DNA from: Thalassia testudinum | Lineage: Eukaryota; Streptophyta; Magnoliopsida; Alismatales; Hydrocharitaceae | Assembly: GCA_037157565.1 (NCBI GenBank) | Contig: JAZHRO010000062.1 | Span: 9,300,001-9,364,000, forward strand | Direction of reading: 5' to 3' | Length of the DNA: 64,000 nt | Part shown: positions 1 through 12,003 of the stretch, one piece after another | Position numbering within the stretch: position 1 is the stretch's first letter | How the letters are laid out: each line of letters starts with the position of its first letter | The notes under the pieces: model-generated | Databases searched by the model: none | Told to the model about the DNA's origin: nothing | Seen by the model: only the letters and a program-made list of their open reading frames with translations | Translations under genes and position numbers: made by a program

Positions 1-583
1 GAATTGGACCAATCAGAGACAATTAGGGTTTCCAATTTAGGGTTTTAGAGACACACTTGCTTAATCAAGAATTAACCTTCCCAAACAGTGTGCCTAAGCC
101 TTCGTTGAATTGATCTATTCAAGCAAACCCGAAAATTAGGCTCTTAATTTCATTTGAACACTAAAAGAGGGACCTAAATTTCTCAAAAGGACAATCAGGT
201 GAAGTTGACCCACCTTGTTGGGCTAACCAATCTTCAAATTAGGTCACCTTGCACTAAAACATCCTAAAGTTCAAGTGAAATCATAAGCACCCGTGCTCTT
301 AATCTAAAACTGGTAGACTTAAGAGATCAAGTCCCCATTCTGGTCTACTTGGACCCTCAGTGACAAGGAAGGTCGGGTAGAGGAAACCCTATAACCCATG
401 GAGATGCTCTACTGTGTAGGGGTCTTTGCGGAACTCTCCCTTCCTGGCTGCCAAGGTAATTCTCAGGTGGATGACTTTCTGACTTAGGGGTATCATCAGC
501 CCCGAACCTCTATAGTCATTCAAAATTTTTGGGTGTCTTGATTGGATCCATCACATTCTATCCCTCATCTTATCCATCGGTGC
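1..583 (+). other. 5' leader of element A (end only)
   Basis: Untranslated leader before gag. It matches the D leader at about 49300-49857 in order and content, including a block at about 309-480 (D 49580-49760) with an inverted repeat GGTAGAC / GTCTACT and short G and C runs. No long ORF. The block may be an RNA structure (packaging or dimerisation), which is inference. Confidence 0.75.
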
Positions 584-2536
584 ATGTTTGGGAGGAGGTC
601 TCTAAGACCACCCTTGAGGCCTCCATTAGCTATTCACTCTCGTCGAGGCCAAGCCTCGACCTCTGAGTTTGTGCAACAACCCAACCAGATCAATATCTCT
701 TCTGATTCATCTGAGCCTAGCTCTCCTTCATCCATCATCATGGAGCAACTAGTAGAAGAAAAAAATCTTGAGAATCAACTTCAGCACCTCAACAATCTAT
801 TTCAAGCCTTTATGAACCCACCACAGCGTCCTATGATGCGAGATCATTACAATCCCAAGGCGGTGGCGATCGAACCTCGAGTCAAAATCCCAACTAGAGG
901 TCTTGATACTGAACTCAAGCCCAACATGATTCATGCTATTCCCAAATTTCATGGGCTTAATTCCGAGGATCCTTTCTAGTATATCAAGCAACTCAAGCAT
1001 TTGGCCCAGACCTTCAGGTCAGAAGCTTAAAATCCGGATATCTTGCTCATGAAAATGTTCTCCTTCTCTCTCATGGACAAGGATGCTCACTGGTACCAAA
1101 CCCTAATGCATCCAATCAACACATGGGTGGAACTACAATCCTAGTTTCTGAAAAAGTTCTTCCCTGTTTGTTGGACAAATGCTCTACTGCACTAGATCAT
1201 GCATTTTATGCAGTAAGCAAGAGAACCACTTCATGAGGCATGGGATCATTTTCTGGATCGCATGCGAAAGTGCCCCCACCATGCCCCCACCATGGAGTTC
1301 CTAAATGGGAACAAGTCCAATCTTTTTACCAGGGACTGTGAGGATATTCGATTATTCATCAATGCGACTTGCGGAGGAAACATCATGGGTCAACACGAAG
1401 ACACCATATGGGAGATTATCGAGAACATGTGTGAGATCTCCATCAATAATGAATCCATGGGCATGTTCGACCGGATGAATGCCCATGCATTGACGAATCC
1501 AAGGGGAGCACATGAGAAGCAGGGCCTATCTTCTTCCATTAACTTGGAGCTGATGGCCAGTTGCCTGGACAAGGTATCTGTTATTGAGAAGAAGGTGGAT
1601 GAGCTGACTCGACACCTGTAGTGAGCCACCTCTGCGCAAAACCCATTCGAGCAACTGCCCTCTGGTAGGGAGGTTATGCATAACATCTACCACCAATCTT
1701 CCTAGGGGATGGACTTGTATCCAACCCCGTCTAATTCTAGGTTCGGAGGAAACTCTGGACCTGCCTATTCTAGTTGGGGGAACTCTGAACCCTCATATTC
1801 TGACTTTTCCGAGGCTCCTCAGACCTGCAAGGACCTCAACACCATCCAGAATGATCCATTCTCAAACACCTACAACCCTAGGTGGTGTAATCATCCTAAT
1901 TTCACATGGTCAGGGAGCAAGAAAAATCAGTGACCTCAATATCAGCCCCGACCACAAGCTTCTCATCCATATCAGCCCCCTCAGCCTTGGCCCAACCCAA
2001 CTTATTAATTCGAGCCAACTCACAATGATCAAATGACTCTTATCCTTTAGACTCTGGTTGACATTCAGAAAATGAATGCAACTATGCAAAAACAGCACAA
2101 AGATGAGATCACAGAGGTTCGTAATCAACTCACCTAGATAGCAAATCCCCGCCAACCTGGTGCACTTCCTTTGCAACCTCTGCCTAACCCAAATAACATG
2201 CTGAACTAGAGGCACGTTATGAACCTGACTCAAGGCCAAGCTCACTGCATCTATCAGGCCCCCGCTACTCCATCACCCAACGGGATGGAGGCTTCGACAT
2301 CATACGTAGGTTATCAGCAGCAACAACCTCTTTTGCCTACACCAACCTAGAACCAGGCAGGACTAAATTTGGTTACTACCCATAGTGGCAAAGCAACACA
2401 GGACCTACCTTATCTAAGCCACTCTCAGCTTGGTAATGCAAACCCAAACCCTAGGATAGTCATCTAGGATACCCCTATCCTAGATCAAGAACATGGACCC
2501 ATTCTAGAGGAACCTACAGAGGTTCCATTTCTGGAA
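584..2536 (+). pseudogene. gag: Element A gag (broken)
   Basis: Capsid/nucleocapsid precursor of an Athila-type element. The start at 584 is chosen because M(F/Y/Q)GRRSLRP is shared with D (49858) and B (9125). The core aligns with D: HAIPKFHGLNSEDPF, then QHIKQLKHLA with a stop in place of Q, and a FFP..TNAL segment. About a dozen in-frame stops follow (for example 977, 1027, 1189, 1213, 1619, 2049, 2133, 2206), most at codons that are CAG or CAA in D. A one-base insertion near 2537 (GAAGGCC against GAGGCC in D) shifts the frame before protease. It cannot make a full Gag. Confidence 0.9.
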
Positions 2537-5227
2537 GGCCTTGACCAAAGGAAAAAGGAAATCCCAACTCGTGGCACTTGAGGAAGACCTGGCCAAGCTC
2601 TTTGAGTAGGTCCAAATAAACATCCCCTTGATGGATGCAATACGCCATGTACCGGCTTACACATGATTCCTGAAAGATGTGTGTACACCCAAGCGTAAGC
2701 CACGAACCAAAGGTGGGAACCCGATCGTACTGTCGGAGCAAACCAACTCTATCATCTTGAGCAAGCTCCCGCTTAAGGCAAAGGACCCTAGTACCCCTTT
2801 GATTTCATGCAAGATTGGTGATTTGGAGTTTGACAGAGCCCTTTTGGACTTAGGAGCTTCCATTAATTAAATCCCCACATCCTTGCTAGAGCATTTCGAA
2901 GAAATTGAGCTTAAACTGATCGAGGTGACTTTACAGTTAGCAGAACGATCAATCAAGTCACCTAGAGGAGTTCTCGAGGATGTTCTGGTTAAAATTTGCA
3001 ATTTCTCTTTTGCTGTGGACTTCATCGTATTGGATATAGAAACTCTTGAGAATCTAAAAAATACACCAATTACACTAGGTAGACCGTTCTTAGCAACCAC
3101 TAGGGCGAATATCAATTGCGAATAGGGCCAGATTGAATTAAAGTTCGGGAACAAGATGCTAAAAATCGATAAATTTAAGGCCCAGGAAGGAATTAATTGC
3201 GGGGCGGTAGAACAAGTATGTGACATTTGTACAGTAGTTGAGGACACGCTTTTTGAGGATGACCCGATTATCCCTGATCCTCAAAATCAAGCTGATCATA
3301 CCCTATAGATAGAGGAGCTGAGCACCAATTCGGACCCGCCCACAGCTCCCACCTTTCCTTTTGAGACTCATTCCGAATCACCTGCTGCTATTGATAATCC
3401 TATTATGGAGCTGAAACCTCTTCCTGATCATCTAAAATACGTCTTCCTGGGTTCCGATCAGACCTTTCCTGTGACTATCAATTCCTGCCTCACCTCTGAT
3501 CAGGAAACATGTCTGATTTCTATTCTCTAGCAGTATCAGAGAGCCATTGGATGGACTCTCAATGAATTGACTGGCATCAGCCCCTCGTACTACTCACATC
3601 ACATCTATACCGAAGAGGGCGCACGACCTTTATGTGAAATGCAGAGACACCTAAATCCAAATCTACAGGAGGTTGTGAAAAAGGAGATCATCAAGTGGTT
3701 AGATCAAGGGATCATCTACCTAATCTCCGACAGTCGGTGGGTGAGTCCAATCCAGGTTGTGCCTAGGAAGGCAGGACTCACCATGATTATGACTGAAACT
3801 GGAGAAATCATACTGACCCGTATAGCAAACTCATGGAGAGTCAGTATTGATTACAGAAGACTCAATACCTCCACGAAGAATGATCATTTCCCACTACCGT
3901 TCATTGATCAGATACTCGAGAAACTATCGGGAAATTGATTCTTCTGCTTTTTGGATGGGTACTTTGGTTACAATCAAGTGGCAATCAATACTGAGGATCA
4001 AGAGAAGACCACCTTCACTTGCCCCTACAGGACGTACGCGTTCCAGAGGATGCCCTTCGGTCTCTGCAATGCACTCGCTACTTTTCAGCTGTGCATGCTT
4101 GCCATATTCTTAGATATGGTAGGTGAATACCTTAAAGTCTTCATGGATGACTTTTTAGTATTTGGGGAATCATTTGATGATTGCCTTCTACACTTGGTCC
4201 AAATCCTCAGGAGGTGCATTAACCTGAATTTGGCTCTTTCCTAGGAAAGGAGCCACTTCATGGTACCTGAGGGAATTGTCTTGGGACATCTTGTCTCTGA
4301 AAAAGGCATCCAGGGTGATCAAGCCAAGGTGAATTTGATTTCTAAACTCCCTATGCCTAGCTCGGTCAAAGATATCCGATCCTTTCTGGGGCACGTTGGT
4401 TTCGACTGCCGTTTCATTCTCAACTTCTCGAAAATCATGCGCCCCCTGACTAATCTTCTCTCAAAGGATGTCCCCTTTGAGATCATCGAGGAGTGCACTC
4501 AAGCATTTGAGAGCTTACGTGATCGAGTTACTCAAGCACCAATCTTGCAATCCCCTGACTGGTCTCTACCCTTTGAGATCATGTGCGATGCGTGTGACTA
4601 CGCAGTGGGTGCGGTCCTTGGGTAGAAAGTTGATAGGAAACCCGTCGTCATCTACCATGCCAGCAAGACATTGGACGAGGCTCAACGTAACTACATAGTT
4701 ACTGAGAAAGAACTGGATGTTGTAATATTTGGCCTAGAAAAATTCAGATCTTATCTTCTGGGTTCCCGTGTCATTATATACTCGGATCACACCATAGTGA
4801 GGTACCTCCTTGCTAGGAAGGACGCGAAACCTTGACTAATCCACTGGATCTTGCTGTTGTAAGAATTCATTCTTGAGATTCGTGATAAGGCGAGACAGCA
4901 GAATGTGGTAGTTGACCATTCGTTCCATCTTCCTTCTTCAGTCATTGACCCATTTGGTCCGATCATTGAGCATTTTCCAGACAAGCACCTGCTATCCATT
5001 CACAGTCTCCCATGGTTTGCTGATATTGTAAACTACTTGGTTACGGGGAAAGTCCCGCCAGATTGGGTGACTTCCAGGCAGGACAAATTGATTTCCGAGG
5101 CCAAGTACTATATTTGGGAGGAACCATACCTCTTCCACATTCGCAATGATCAGGTGATCTGGAGATGCATTCTTGATGACGAGGTCAATGACGTGATCTC
5201 ATTCTATCAGGACCAGGCCTGCGATGG
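2537..5227 (+). pseudogene. pol: Element A pol, 5' part: PR-RT-RNase H-start of IN (broken)
   Basis: Reads in one frame after the shift near 2537. Protease active-site DLGAS starts at 2847, followed by a stop where D has Leu. RT: the region around 3640-4400 has [10 protein letters not shown], a disturbed DGYFGYNQVAI segment and the catalytic FMDD with Asp codons at 4146-4151. RNase H begins with MCDACDYAVGAVLG near 4581 and continues with VTEKEL and SDHT. Integrase breaks off in its zinc-binding domain (DQACDG) where B is inserted at 5228. Stops lie near 3123, 3307, 3528, 3937, 4243, 4623, 4832 and 4860. The remainder of integrase is at 30279-31352. Confidence 0.92.
5223..5227. repeat. Left TSD of element B (GATGG)
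   Basis: GATGG here and again at 30274-30278 flank the TG...CA ends of element B. Reading A across one copy restores its integrase frame. Confidence 0.93.
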
Positions 5228-6078
5228 TGATTTTGCAGCAATCATAGGTCTTAATTGACCTAGATCAAGCTAGGACTTAGCAAAAGTTAGGGTTATTCAT
5301 GCATGCATATGCATTATCTGCATCTTTACTTCTTTTCTTTAGCTATGAATGAAATAATGTTATATGTCTTGATTAAGTGCATTATGTCAATTACAGGCAA
5401 TAAGCTGATTAGGAGCTGAATCTGGAGTTGGATCTGAAGCTGGATCAGGAATAACGGGAGTTACAGCAGAGCTGGAGCAGAAGGCTTAGTTTAGAAGTAG
5501 GAATAATAATGTAAGGGGGTTAAAGATTTTCTATTCTATTAAGTAGAAATAAAGGAGTAAAATGTGAAGAGCTTAGGTCCATCCTAGCCTTAGGATAGCC
5601 CAGAGACTTCCCAAACCTTAGCCACCCTTAGATTAGGTCACAACACCCTAGGAAGCCCTAAAACCCTAGTTCCAACCCTTATCTGGACGTCCAGATAAGT
5701 TATAGGATGTCCAGGACCCTTAGCCATCTCCAGTACACCTCAAACCCACTTCAGCAGTGTTATTGAACGACCAGACACATTGTCAGATGTCCAATTTCTA
5801 CTGAATACCCAAAATAGAACCTTGATTTCCCCTTAACTCAAATTGGACGTCTAGAACTAAAGTCTGGACTTCTGATTTTTGAGTATAAGTCGCCTAACCA
5901 CATTATTGGACGTCCGATACTTGTCTCCAGTCCCTATTTTGAGATTCAAGTCTTGATCTTGGATCTCTAGCTCCCTAGACCTAAGCCCAACTCCATAGGA
6001 ACCTAAATTAAGGTGTCCTAACCCTAGTACATCACCTCTAGACCTACCTAAGGACCTAATTAGGCCCTCACCAAACCC

Positions 6079-6275
6079 AATTGACTTAAATCAAAGTCAA
6101 TTACCTTCACCTAAGTCAATTGGACTCATTGAGTCCAATTGAGCTTAGATCTCAACCCACACAAGTTCAATTGGACTTAGTTAGAGTCCAATTGACCTAA
6201 AGCCAACCTAATTGAGTTATTTCACTCTCAATTAGGTTCACACTCATTCAATTAAACTTAGGTTAAGTTTAATTG
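6079..6275. repeat. Chain of five hairpin-forming inverted repeats in U3 of B
   Basis: Perfect stems follow one another: 6079-6087/6094-6102; 6117-6127/6131-6141 (CAATTGGACTC with GAGTCCAATTG); 6168-6177/6185-6194 (CAATTGGACT with AGTCCAATTG); 6205-6216/6227-6238 (12 bp); 6249-6260/6264-6275 (12 bp, CAATTAAACTTA with TAAGTTTAATTG). Four of the five share an AATTG-type core. Located about 340 bp upstream of the TATA box. The other LTR keeps three and has lost one arm of the second. Confidence 0.9.
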
Positions 6276-6611
6276 CATTTTCCCCTTAGCAATTAGGGTT
6301 TTTAACCCTAATTCAAGACCTACACCTACTCAAACCCCTTAGGACCTAACCTAAGCCACCTAGCCATATAGAGCACGACCGCACACACACACACACACAC
6401 ATCCATTCTTGCACACACACTTCTCTAGAGTTCTCTAGAACTCTCTTTGAATTGGCGCCACCTCTTGGTTGCCAAATTTAGCAACCAAGAGGCATTCAAA
6501 TTGAGATCCACAATTTTTGGATCTCAAAGACCACCTCTACCCTCATGTGGCCGGCCACTCTTGGGCTCTCTCTAGAGAGTTCCACACCTTTTTAGAGAGA
6601 AGCCATTGGGT

Positions 6612-6621
6612 CTATAAAAAG
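6612..6621 (+). promoter_or_regulatory. TATA box of 5' LTR B
   Basis: CTATAAAAAG lies inside a short palindrome, GGGTC on the left and GACCC on the right. The equivalent site in the other LTR is CTATAAAAA at 29269. Transcription would start about 30 bp downstream; the start itself is inferred. Confidence 0.7.
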
Positions 6622-7578
6622 ACCCCATGGGCGGCCAAGTGACCCCATTGGTTTCCTTGGCAAATTCACTCCGTTAGTGCCATTCACGCCCACTTCCACT
6701 TATCTAGCCACTCCACCTCCACGAGCTCACCACCATCATGGAGGACATCATGTTGGGATGTTGGATCAACCCTACCTCTCTCCAAGGGTTGGCCTAAGCT
6801 ACATTGGCCGCCCCTCATTCTCTTCCCGACCACTCCAAGCCATCGGGGACCACCCCTGAATGCCCTTGATTTTGCTAGACTTAGTTTATGCTCTTCATGA
6901 TTTTTACTGCTTTTATTATTGCTTAGTAGCGTAGTCTTAACTTCTCCCCCAATGATGCCTGTGAAATCCCCCCATCGATTCTTGTATGCAATCATTTTCT
7001 GGTAGCTAGATTTCCATTTCAAGCATTTATGTACAAGCTTTCCTCTAGATTTCTTGTGCAAACAACTCCCCAATGAATGAATGAAAATGCATTTATATAT
7101 ATATATATCTTTATGTGTTTGAAATCACCATGAGCTTAATAATTATCATATTTGCATGATTTAAGTGCCTGCTCTTTAATTGTCTATCCATTACGCACCA
7201 GCATGTCGTTTACCGAGGATATTGAAAATTTAATGGTAGATGCTTTCTCCATAAATAGTCACCACCTCACTAGAATCGTGCGTACAGAAACACACACATT
7301 CACCTTCGTAATTTATTTGACGCATGTGCACGTAATCCGAGTTAATAACAGAAGTGGTGAAGTTTTAGTTAGGAGATTGGAAACTGGCGTGCATTTTTAA
7401 ATGAAGTAGAGCAATAAAAAGATCGACTTCAAAAGTGAAATCAACGCCTCCCAGGGACAAACGATCGGGACTCAAGTCTCGTAATTTTTGTAAAACAATA
7501 TCTTTGTTGGATCATACTTCGCGATTATACTACGATGCTTTTTTCTATAAAATACGTGATCTACGACATCTCAACAAA

Positions 7579-7596
7579 TGGTGTCGTTGCCTGAGA
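7579..7596 (+). other. Primer binding site of B (tRNA-Asp type, decayed)
   Basis: TGGTGTCGTTGCCTGAGA lies two bases after the LTR end. It is the Athila-type tRNA-Asp site TGGCGCCGTTGCCGGGGA with four changes: two C-to-T, one G-to-A and one G-to-T. Confidence 0.85.
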
Positions 7597-9124
7597 GGCA
7601 ATGTCATTTTCTTTGAGTTCGATCTTTTAAAACATCACTGACAAATTTGCCTTTGCTTTGTTTTTGGTGTGCAGGAAAAACGGGAAGAAAATGGAATCTG
7701 CGCACGCATCGAGCATGGCAAAGAAACAATCCAGGTGCACATCAGTTTTTTTCATTAGGTTTTACTTTCTGCAATTTCCTTTGAAAAATTCTTTGTGAAA
7801 AAAAGAAGATTTTACTCATTTTCATGAAAAGAAAAAAGAAACAAAAAAAGAAAAATTAAAAAAAAATCAGGATTAGGTTTCCTTTCGAATCTAGGTTAGT
7901 TTGAAAAAATATATATATATATATATTCGTTGAATCCTTTGAAGATTTCTTTTTGAAAAAAAAAACGTGCAAAAGTTTTGAAAAAAAAAAAATTTTTGGT
8001 GGAAAGCTTAGATTTCAATTCAAACCTCTTTAAAGAGCTTTTCCACCATCTTTTAATTTTCGACCAGATTTTATGCTTGATTTAAAAATTCGATTGCTGA
8101 AAAATTAGCAAGGGATAAATTCTAAAATTCGGGCTAAACCTTCATTTCAAATAACTTTCAAACGCAACCATTATTTTGAAAAAATTCCAGGTATACAATT
8201 TTTAAAAATTCACAAAATGCACAGGGGTCAGACTGACCTAGATTCAAAATTTTTCAAATTTCAAAAAGCGATTTCGAGCAATCCGCAAATTTGTTTCGAC
8301 TAAAAATAGTGGGGTTTGAAAGCTGATCTCATTGGCTTTATTTCCCATATTTTTCTTGAATTTTTGAAAGTCATTTGATACTATTTCAAAGTGAAAAATC
8401 GACCAAGGGTCAAAATTTCAAATCTAACCCCCTGATATTCAAAATTCCCTAAAAATTCGGTTGAAACAGTAAAAATTCCAAACAAAAAATTCTTTGGAAA
8501 GCTAATTGAAAAAGGAATCTACTCACAAAATTTCAAATTAATTGGATTCCAATTATCATCAGAGAACAAACAGTACTTTTATGGTTTGCTAAAACAGAAC
8601 AAGAAAAACCCTTGAAGTGCATGCAACTTAGGTTGAACCTTTAGGGTTACAACTAGAGACCACACTTTGGGCTAACCTAGACTTAATCAAGTCTAGTTAG
8701 CTGGTGAGCTTGGTCACCTTGTGGGCCACTCACCACAAACCCCACTGAAAAAAATGGGTTAAAACTAATTTTAAAACATGAAATCAACCCAAGTTCATTG
8801 TCATACTACTGGGTGTTTTTAATCTCTCTTGCCAAACCTGGTGACTAAGTCTGCGGGGTAGTGTCAAACGACCGCGGCTCGAGGTTCAACGGAACCAGAG
8901 GCGTAAGCCAAAAGAAGAACCTTCCCCTTAGTCGCCCCATAACCAGACTGGCTGGGCTGGCTTGAGAGGCGGGAATCACTTTCAGTCGGTTGAACGACGA
9001 ACTTATCTTCAGGAATTCAAATTTCTAATGAAAAATCTAGTCACCTAATCTATAAGGACCATTTGATTGATAGGGCCTTAGCCTTGTCTTGCTTGGCTAC
9101 ACTAACCTAGGGGTTGGGTGGTGT
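7597..9124 (+). other. 5' leader of element B
   Basis: Untranslated, rich in A and T runs. A 3' splice-site-like sequence lies at 7638-7674: a CTGAC branch-like motif, a T-rich tract, then GTGCAG ending at 7674. Poly-A and (TA)n stretches lie at 7800-8000. A GC-richer block at 8840-9010 occupies the place of the structured leader block of A and D. No ORF of note. Confidence 0.7.
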
Positions 9125-11290
9125 ATGCAAGGAAGGAGGTCACTTCGACCTCACTTGGTTGGACCTTGGGAGCCACTACTAAGGAGGCGAGCCACCTCGC
9201 CCAGACCATCTTCTCCCCCTACTTCTTCTACTCCAAGAGCAACCATGGTAAATCCTGGACCTGGACTTAGACTGGGTCAGGATATCGAGAATCTGGACCT
9301 GATGGCTCGTCTGGAATCCCGGGTCGTCGAATCTGAAGAGCAGCATCAGCAGAGCATGGATCGCATTTTGATGGCACTTGACAGGATGCAGCACCTGCCG
9401 CTAGGAGAACAACTGTGGGATTTCTACGACCCAGCCACACAAACTTTCTCACCTCTTGTTAGAATTCCCGTAGGTAGAGACGCATTTGAGTTCAAGCCCA
9501 ATGTAATTGGGTTGATCAGCACTCATTTCTATTGGAACTCAAGCGAAGATCCGTTCCAGCACCTTGAGGACCTGAGTTGATTAGCTGAAACGATTCGACC
9601 CAGGAATATTGATCTCGGAATTGTTCTAATGAAGCTTTTCTCGTTCTGGCTGAGGGACAAAGCTTCATACTGGTTCAAGACTATTGGGAAGCCAATTGGA
9701 ACCTGGTTGGAATTATGACGTGAATTCCTACAAAAGTTCTTCCCAATCGGTAGAGCAAATGCAATGCAGCATGCAATCATGACTTTCTCCCAGGGAGCTG
9801 GGGAGAAATTACATGAAGCATGGGGTAGATTTCATGACCTTCTCCGAAAATGCTCGCATCATGGTATATCCAGATGGCACTTAGCTCAGATTTTTTACCA
9901 TGGGCTGGATGACACACATCGGTATCTGGCTGATGCATCTAGTGGCGGGAATTTTCTCGCAAAAGACGAGAACAACGCATTTGAGCTGTTCGAATCATTA
10001 GCGGAGAACTCGATGAATGTCGCATCTATGAACCAGTTCCAGCAGCCTGGTCAGCAGCAGGTTGGTGTCCACGAGGCTCACACCGAGTCTATTTGAGCCG
10101 ACATGGATATCATCGTCAAGCACCTGGATAGAATAAACTTAATCAAGAAGAAGATTGACCAGATTAGTCAGGGTCAATCTGACTTGAGCTCTGCTACCTC
10201 ACGACCCTCCTATGCACCCTGAGCCCCACCTGCTCAAGTTAATCTACTCACTCGGGATGCATCTTCTTCATATTTACGAGATCCTGCATATCAGGATCCC
10301 GTAAATAATCCAGATCTGGCACCTTACGACCAGGGTAGCGCACCACCCGCAGATTATAATGCGTATCCCCTTGACGGATATATGTCTCAAACATCTTTGG
10401 CCTATGAGGACGTCAGTGCTATCAAAGGATACGGGCGTAAAAACTCGTATTTAGAGGTGTATAACCCTGGTTGGCATCAGCATCTGAACTTCTCCTGGTC
10501 TGGTAATTCACAGAGACCACATCAAGATCCACACTACCAGACCAGGCAATATGGGAATGCGCAAAACATGTACCCTAGGCAGCAGCCATTCCTGCCTCTG
10601 CAGCAGCAACCCTACTCATTATACCAGTTGCTGCACCAAGCTACCAACCACCTTCCAGAGCAGTCTGACCCTTTAGAGGCGCTGAAAGAGGAACTGTAAG
10701 AATCGATGAGGAAGTATACACAAGATAGCTTGCAGATTATGAAGGCGATGGCTGATTAGATTCAGACCATACAGAACACGTAGAACCAGTTGTTGCAGGA
10801 GCATAGGACTCAGGGAGCCTTGCCCTCCCAACCTGTCTCGAACCCTCGATACCTGCAGAAATAGGGTGCCCCGCCTAGGTTTCAGGCACCACAGGGACAG
10901 GCACATGCCATACTACAGGCGCCTCCTGCACCACTCGGTTAGGCGCAAGGCCAGCCGCCTCTACAGAATCCCTCGTATTTTGCCCCTTCCGCTCCCCCAC
11001 CACCTCACGGACAGCAAGCTGATGCACATGCTGTCTCATTGCGGAGAGGAAGGAAGGCATTCGACCCACCACCTAGGTAGGTGGATTCTAATTTTTCCCA
11101 CCCTTTGCCGCAGGCGGGTTTGACTCCATCATCTCAGGAGCCACCTACAGTAGATAAGGGTAAGAGGCCATTTAACCCTGAGATTCCCGCCCCTTTTCAT
11201 GAGGCTCTGACACGAAATGCAATACGGAAAAAGGACACGCGGAATTTTGAGGACCTGAAATCGATGTTTAAGGAAGTACATATTTAGGTC
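9125..11290 (+). pseudogene. gag: Element B gag (broken)
   Basis: Start chosen at MQGRRSLRP, the shared Athila-type N-terminus. Core segments: FEFKPNVIGLI, a SSEDPFQHLEDL segment, FFPIGRANAMQHAI, HEAWGRFHDLLRKC, then GGNFLAKDENNAFELFE near 9950 and YNPGWHQHLNFSW near 10460. The C-terminal third is Gln/Pro rich. The frame is kept throughout, but about a dozen stops break it, several at sites that look like former CAG codons (10757, 10781, 10862, 11285). Boundary with protease is approximate. Confidence 0.9.
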
Positions 11291-11760
11291 CCCCTCCTTG
11301 AGGCAATCGATCACATTCCCACTGTCGCTAGGTTCTTCAAGGACTATTGTACCCCAAAGCGACAACCGAGAATTAGACGACAGGTGGTACTGTCGAAAGA
11401 GGCTAGCACCGTAATTCTAGCTGACTTGCAGCCAAAGAAGAAAGACCCTGGTACCCCACTCATATCCTGCTTCTTGCAGGATTCTCCATTTGACCTGGCC
11501 CTTCTAGATTTGGGTTCATCCATTAACATGACTCCCACTGCCGTATTTGATCGATTTCAATTTGGGGAGTTGAAGCCCACCTCGATCACGATTCAGCTGG
11601 CGGGCAGATCAGTCAAAACACCGAGGGGGTGGTTGAGAACATGATCATGAAAGTCCACGGGTTCTGCTTTCCTGCAGATTTTTTCGTTCTCGATATGGAA
11701 GTTCCTCCTAATCTCTGAGATGCACCAAATATTTTGGGTCGCCCATTTCTGGTGACAGCC

Positions 11761-12003
11761 TGAGCGAACATCGATTGTGCATCTGGGTGTATGGAGATTG
11801 ATTCGATCACAGTCGAAGTTCTTTGTTGCCCTGAATATGTCTAATCGAAGTCGCTCATTGAGCGAACATCGATTGTGCATCTGGGTGTATGGAGATTGCC
11901 CTAGGCAATCTCCATACACCCAGATGCACAATCGATGTTCGCTCAATGAGCGACTTCGATTAGACATATTCAGGGCAACAAAGAACTTCGACTGTGATCG
12001 AAT
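11761..12003. repeat. Perfect 100-bp palindrome plus 40-bp direct repeat in B protease region
   Basis: 11801-11900 is exactly reverse-complementary to 11904-12003, with a 3-nt centre (CTA); I checked all ten 10-base blocks. In addition 11761-11800 is repeated exactly at 11859-11898. The right arm and second direct repeat are additions to protease-RT linker coding sequence. The order fits a template switch followed by snap-back copying. A transcript would fold into a 100-bp perfect hairpin. Confidence 0.97.

Larger units (their letters stand above)
1..5227 (+). mobile_element. Athila-type LTR retrotransposon A, left part
   Basis: Old Ty3/gypsy element of Athila type, cut in two by element B. 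The 5' LTR and PBS lie before the window. This part holds the end of the leader, gag, protease, RT, RNase H and the start of integrase; the rest resumes at 30279 and ends with the 3' LTR at 32927-35505. Removing B with one GATGG copy restores the integrase zinc-finger reading (..CDGHFSGRKT..), which proves the join. Its gag start, LTR start and 3' non-coding DNA are closest to element D. Many stops and at least one frameshift make it inactive. Confidence 0.93.
5228..7576 (+). repeat. 5' LTR of element B
   Basis: 2349 bp, begins TGATTTTGCAGCAATCA and ends TCTCAACA. Its partner is 27885-30273. The U3 part has a chain of five inverted repeats at 6079-6275, a (CA)n run near 6379-6400 and a TATA box at 6612. 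The right third carries a (TA)n tract near 7095-7108. No real ORF. Confidence 0.95.
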
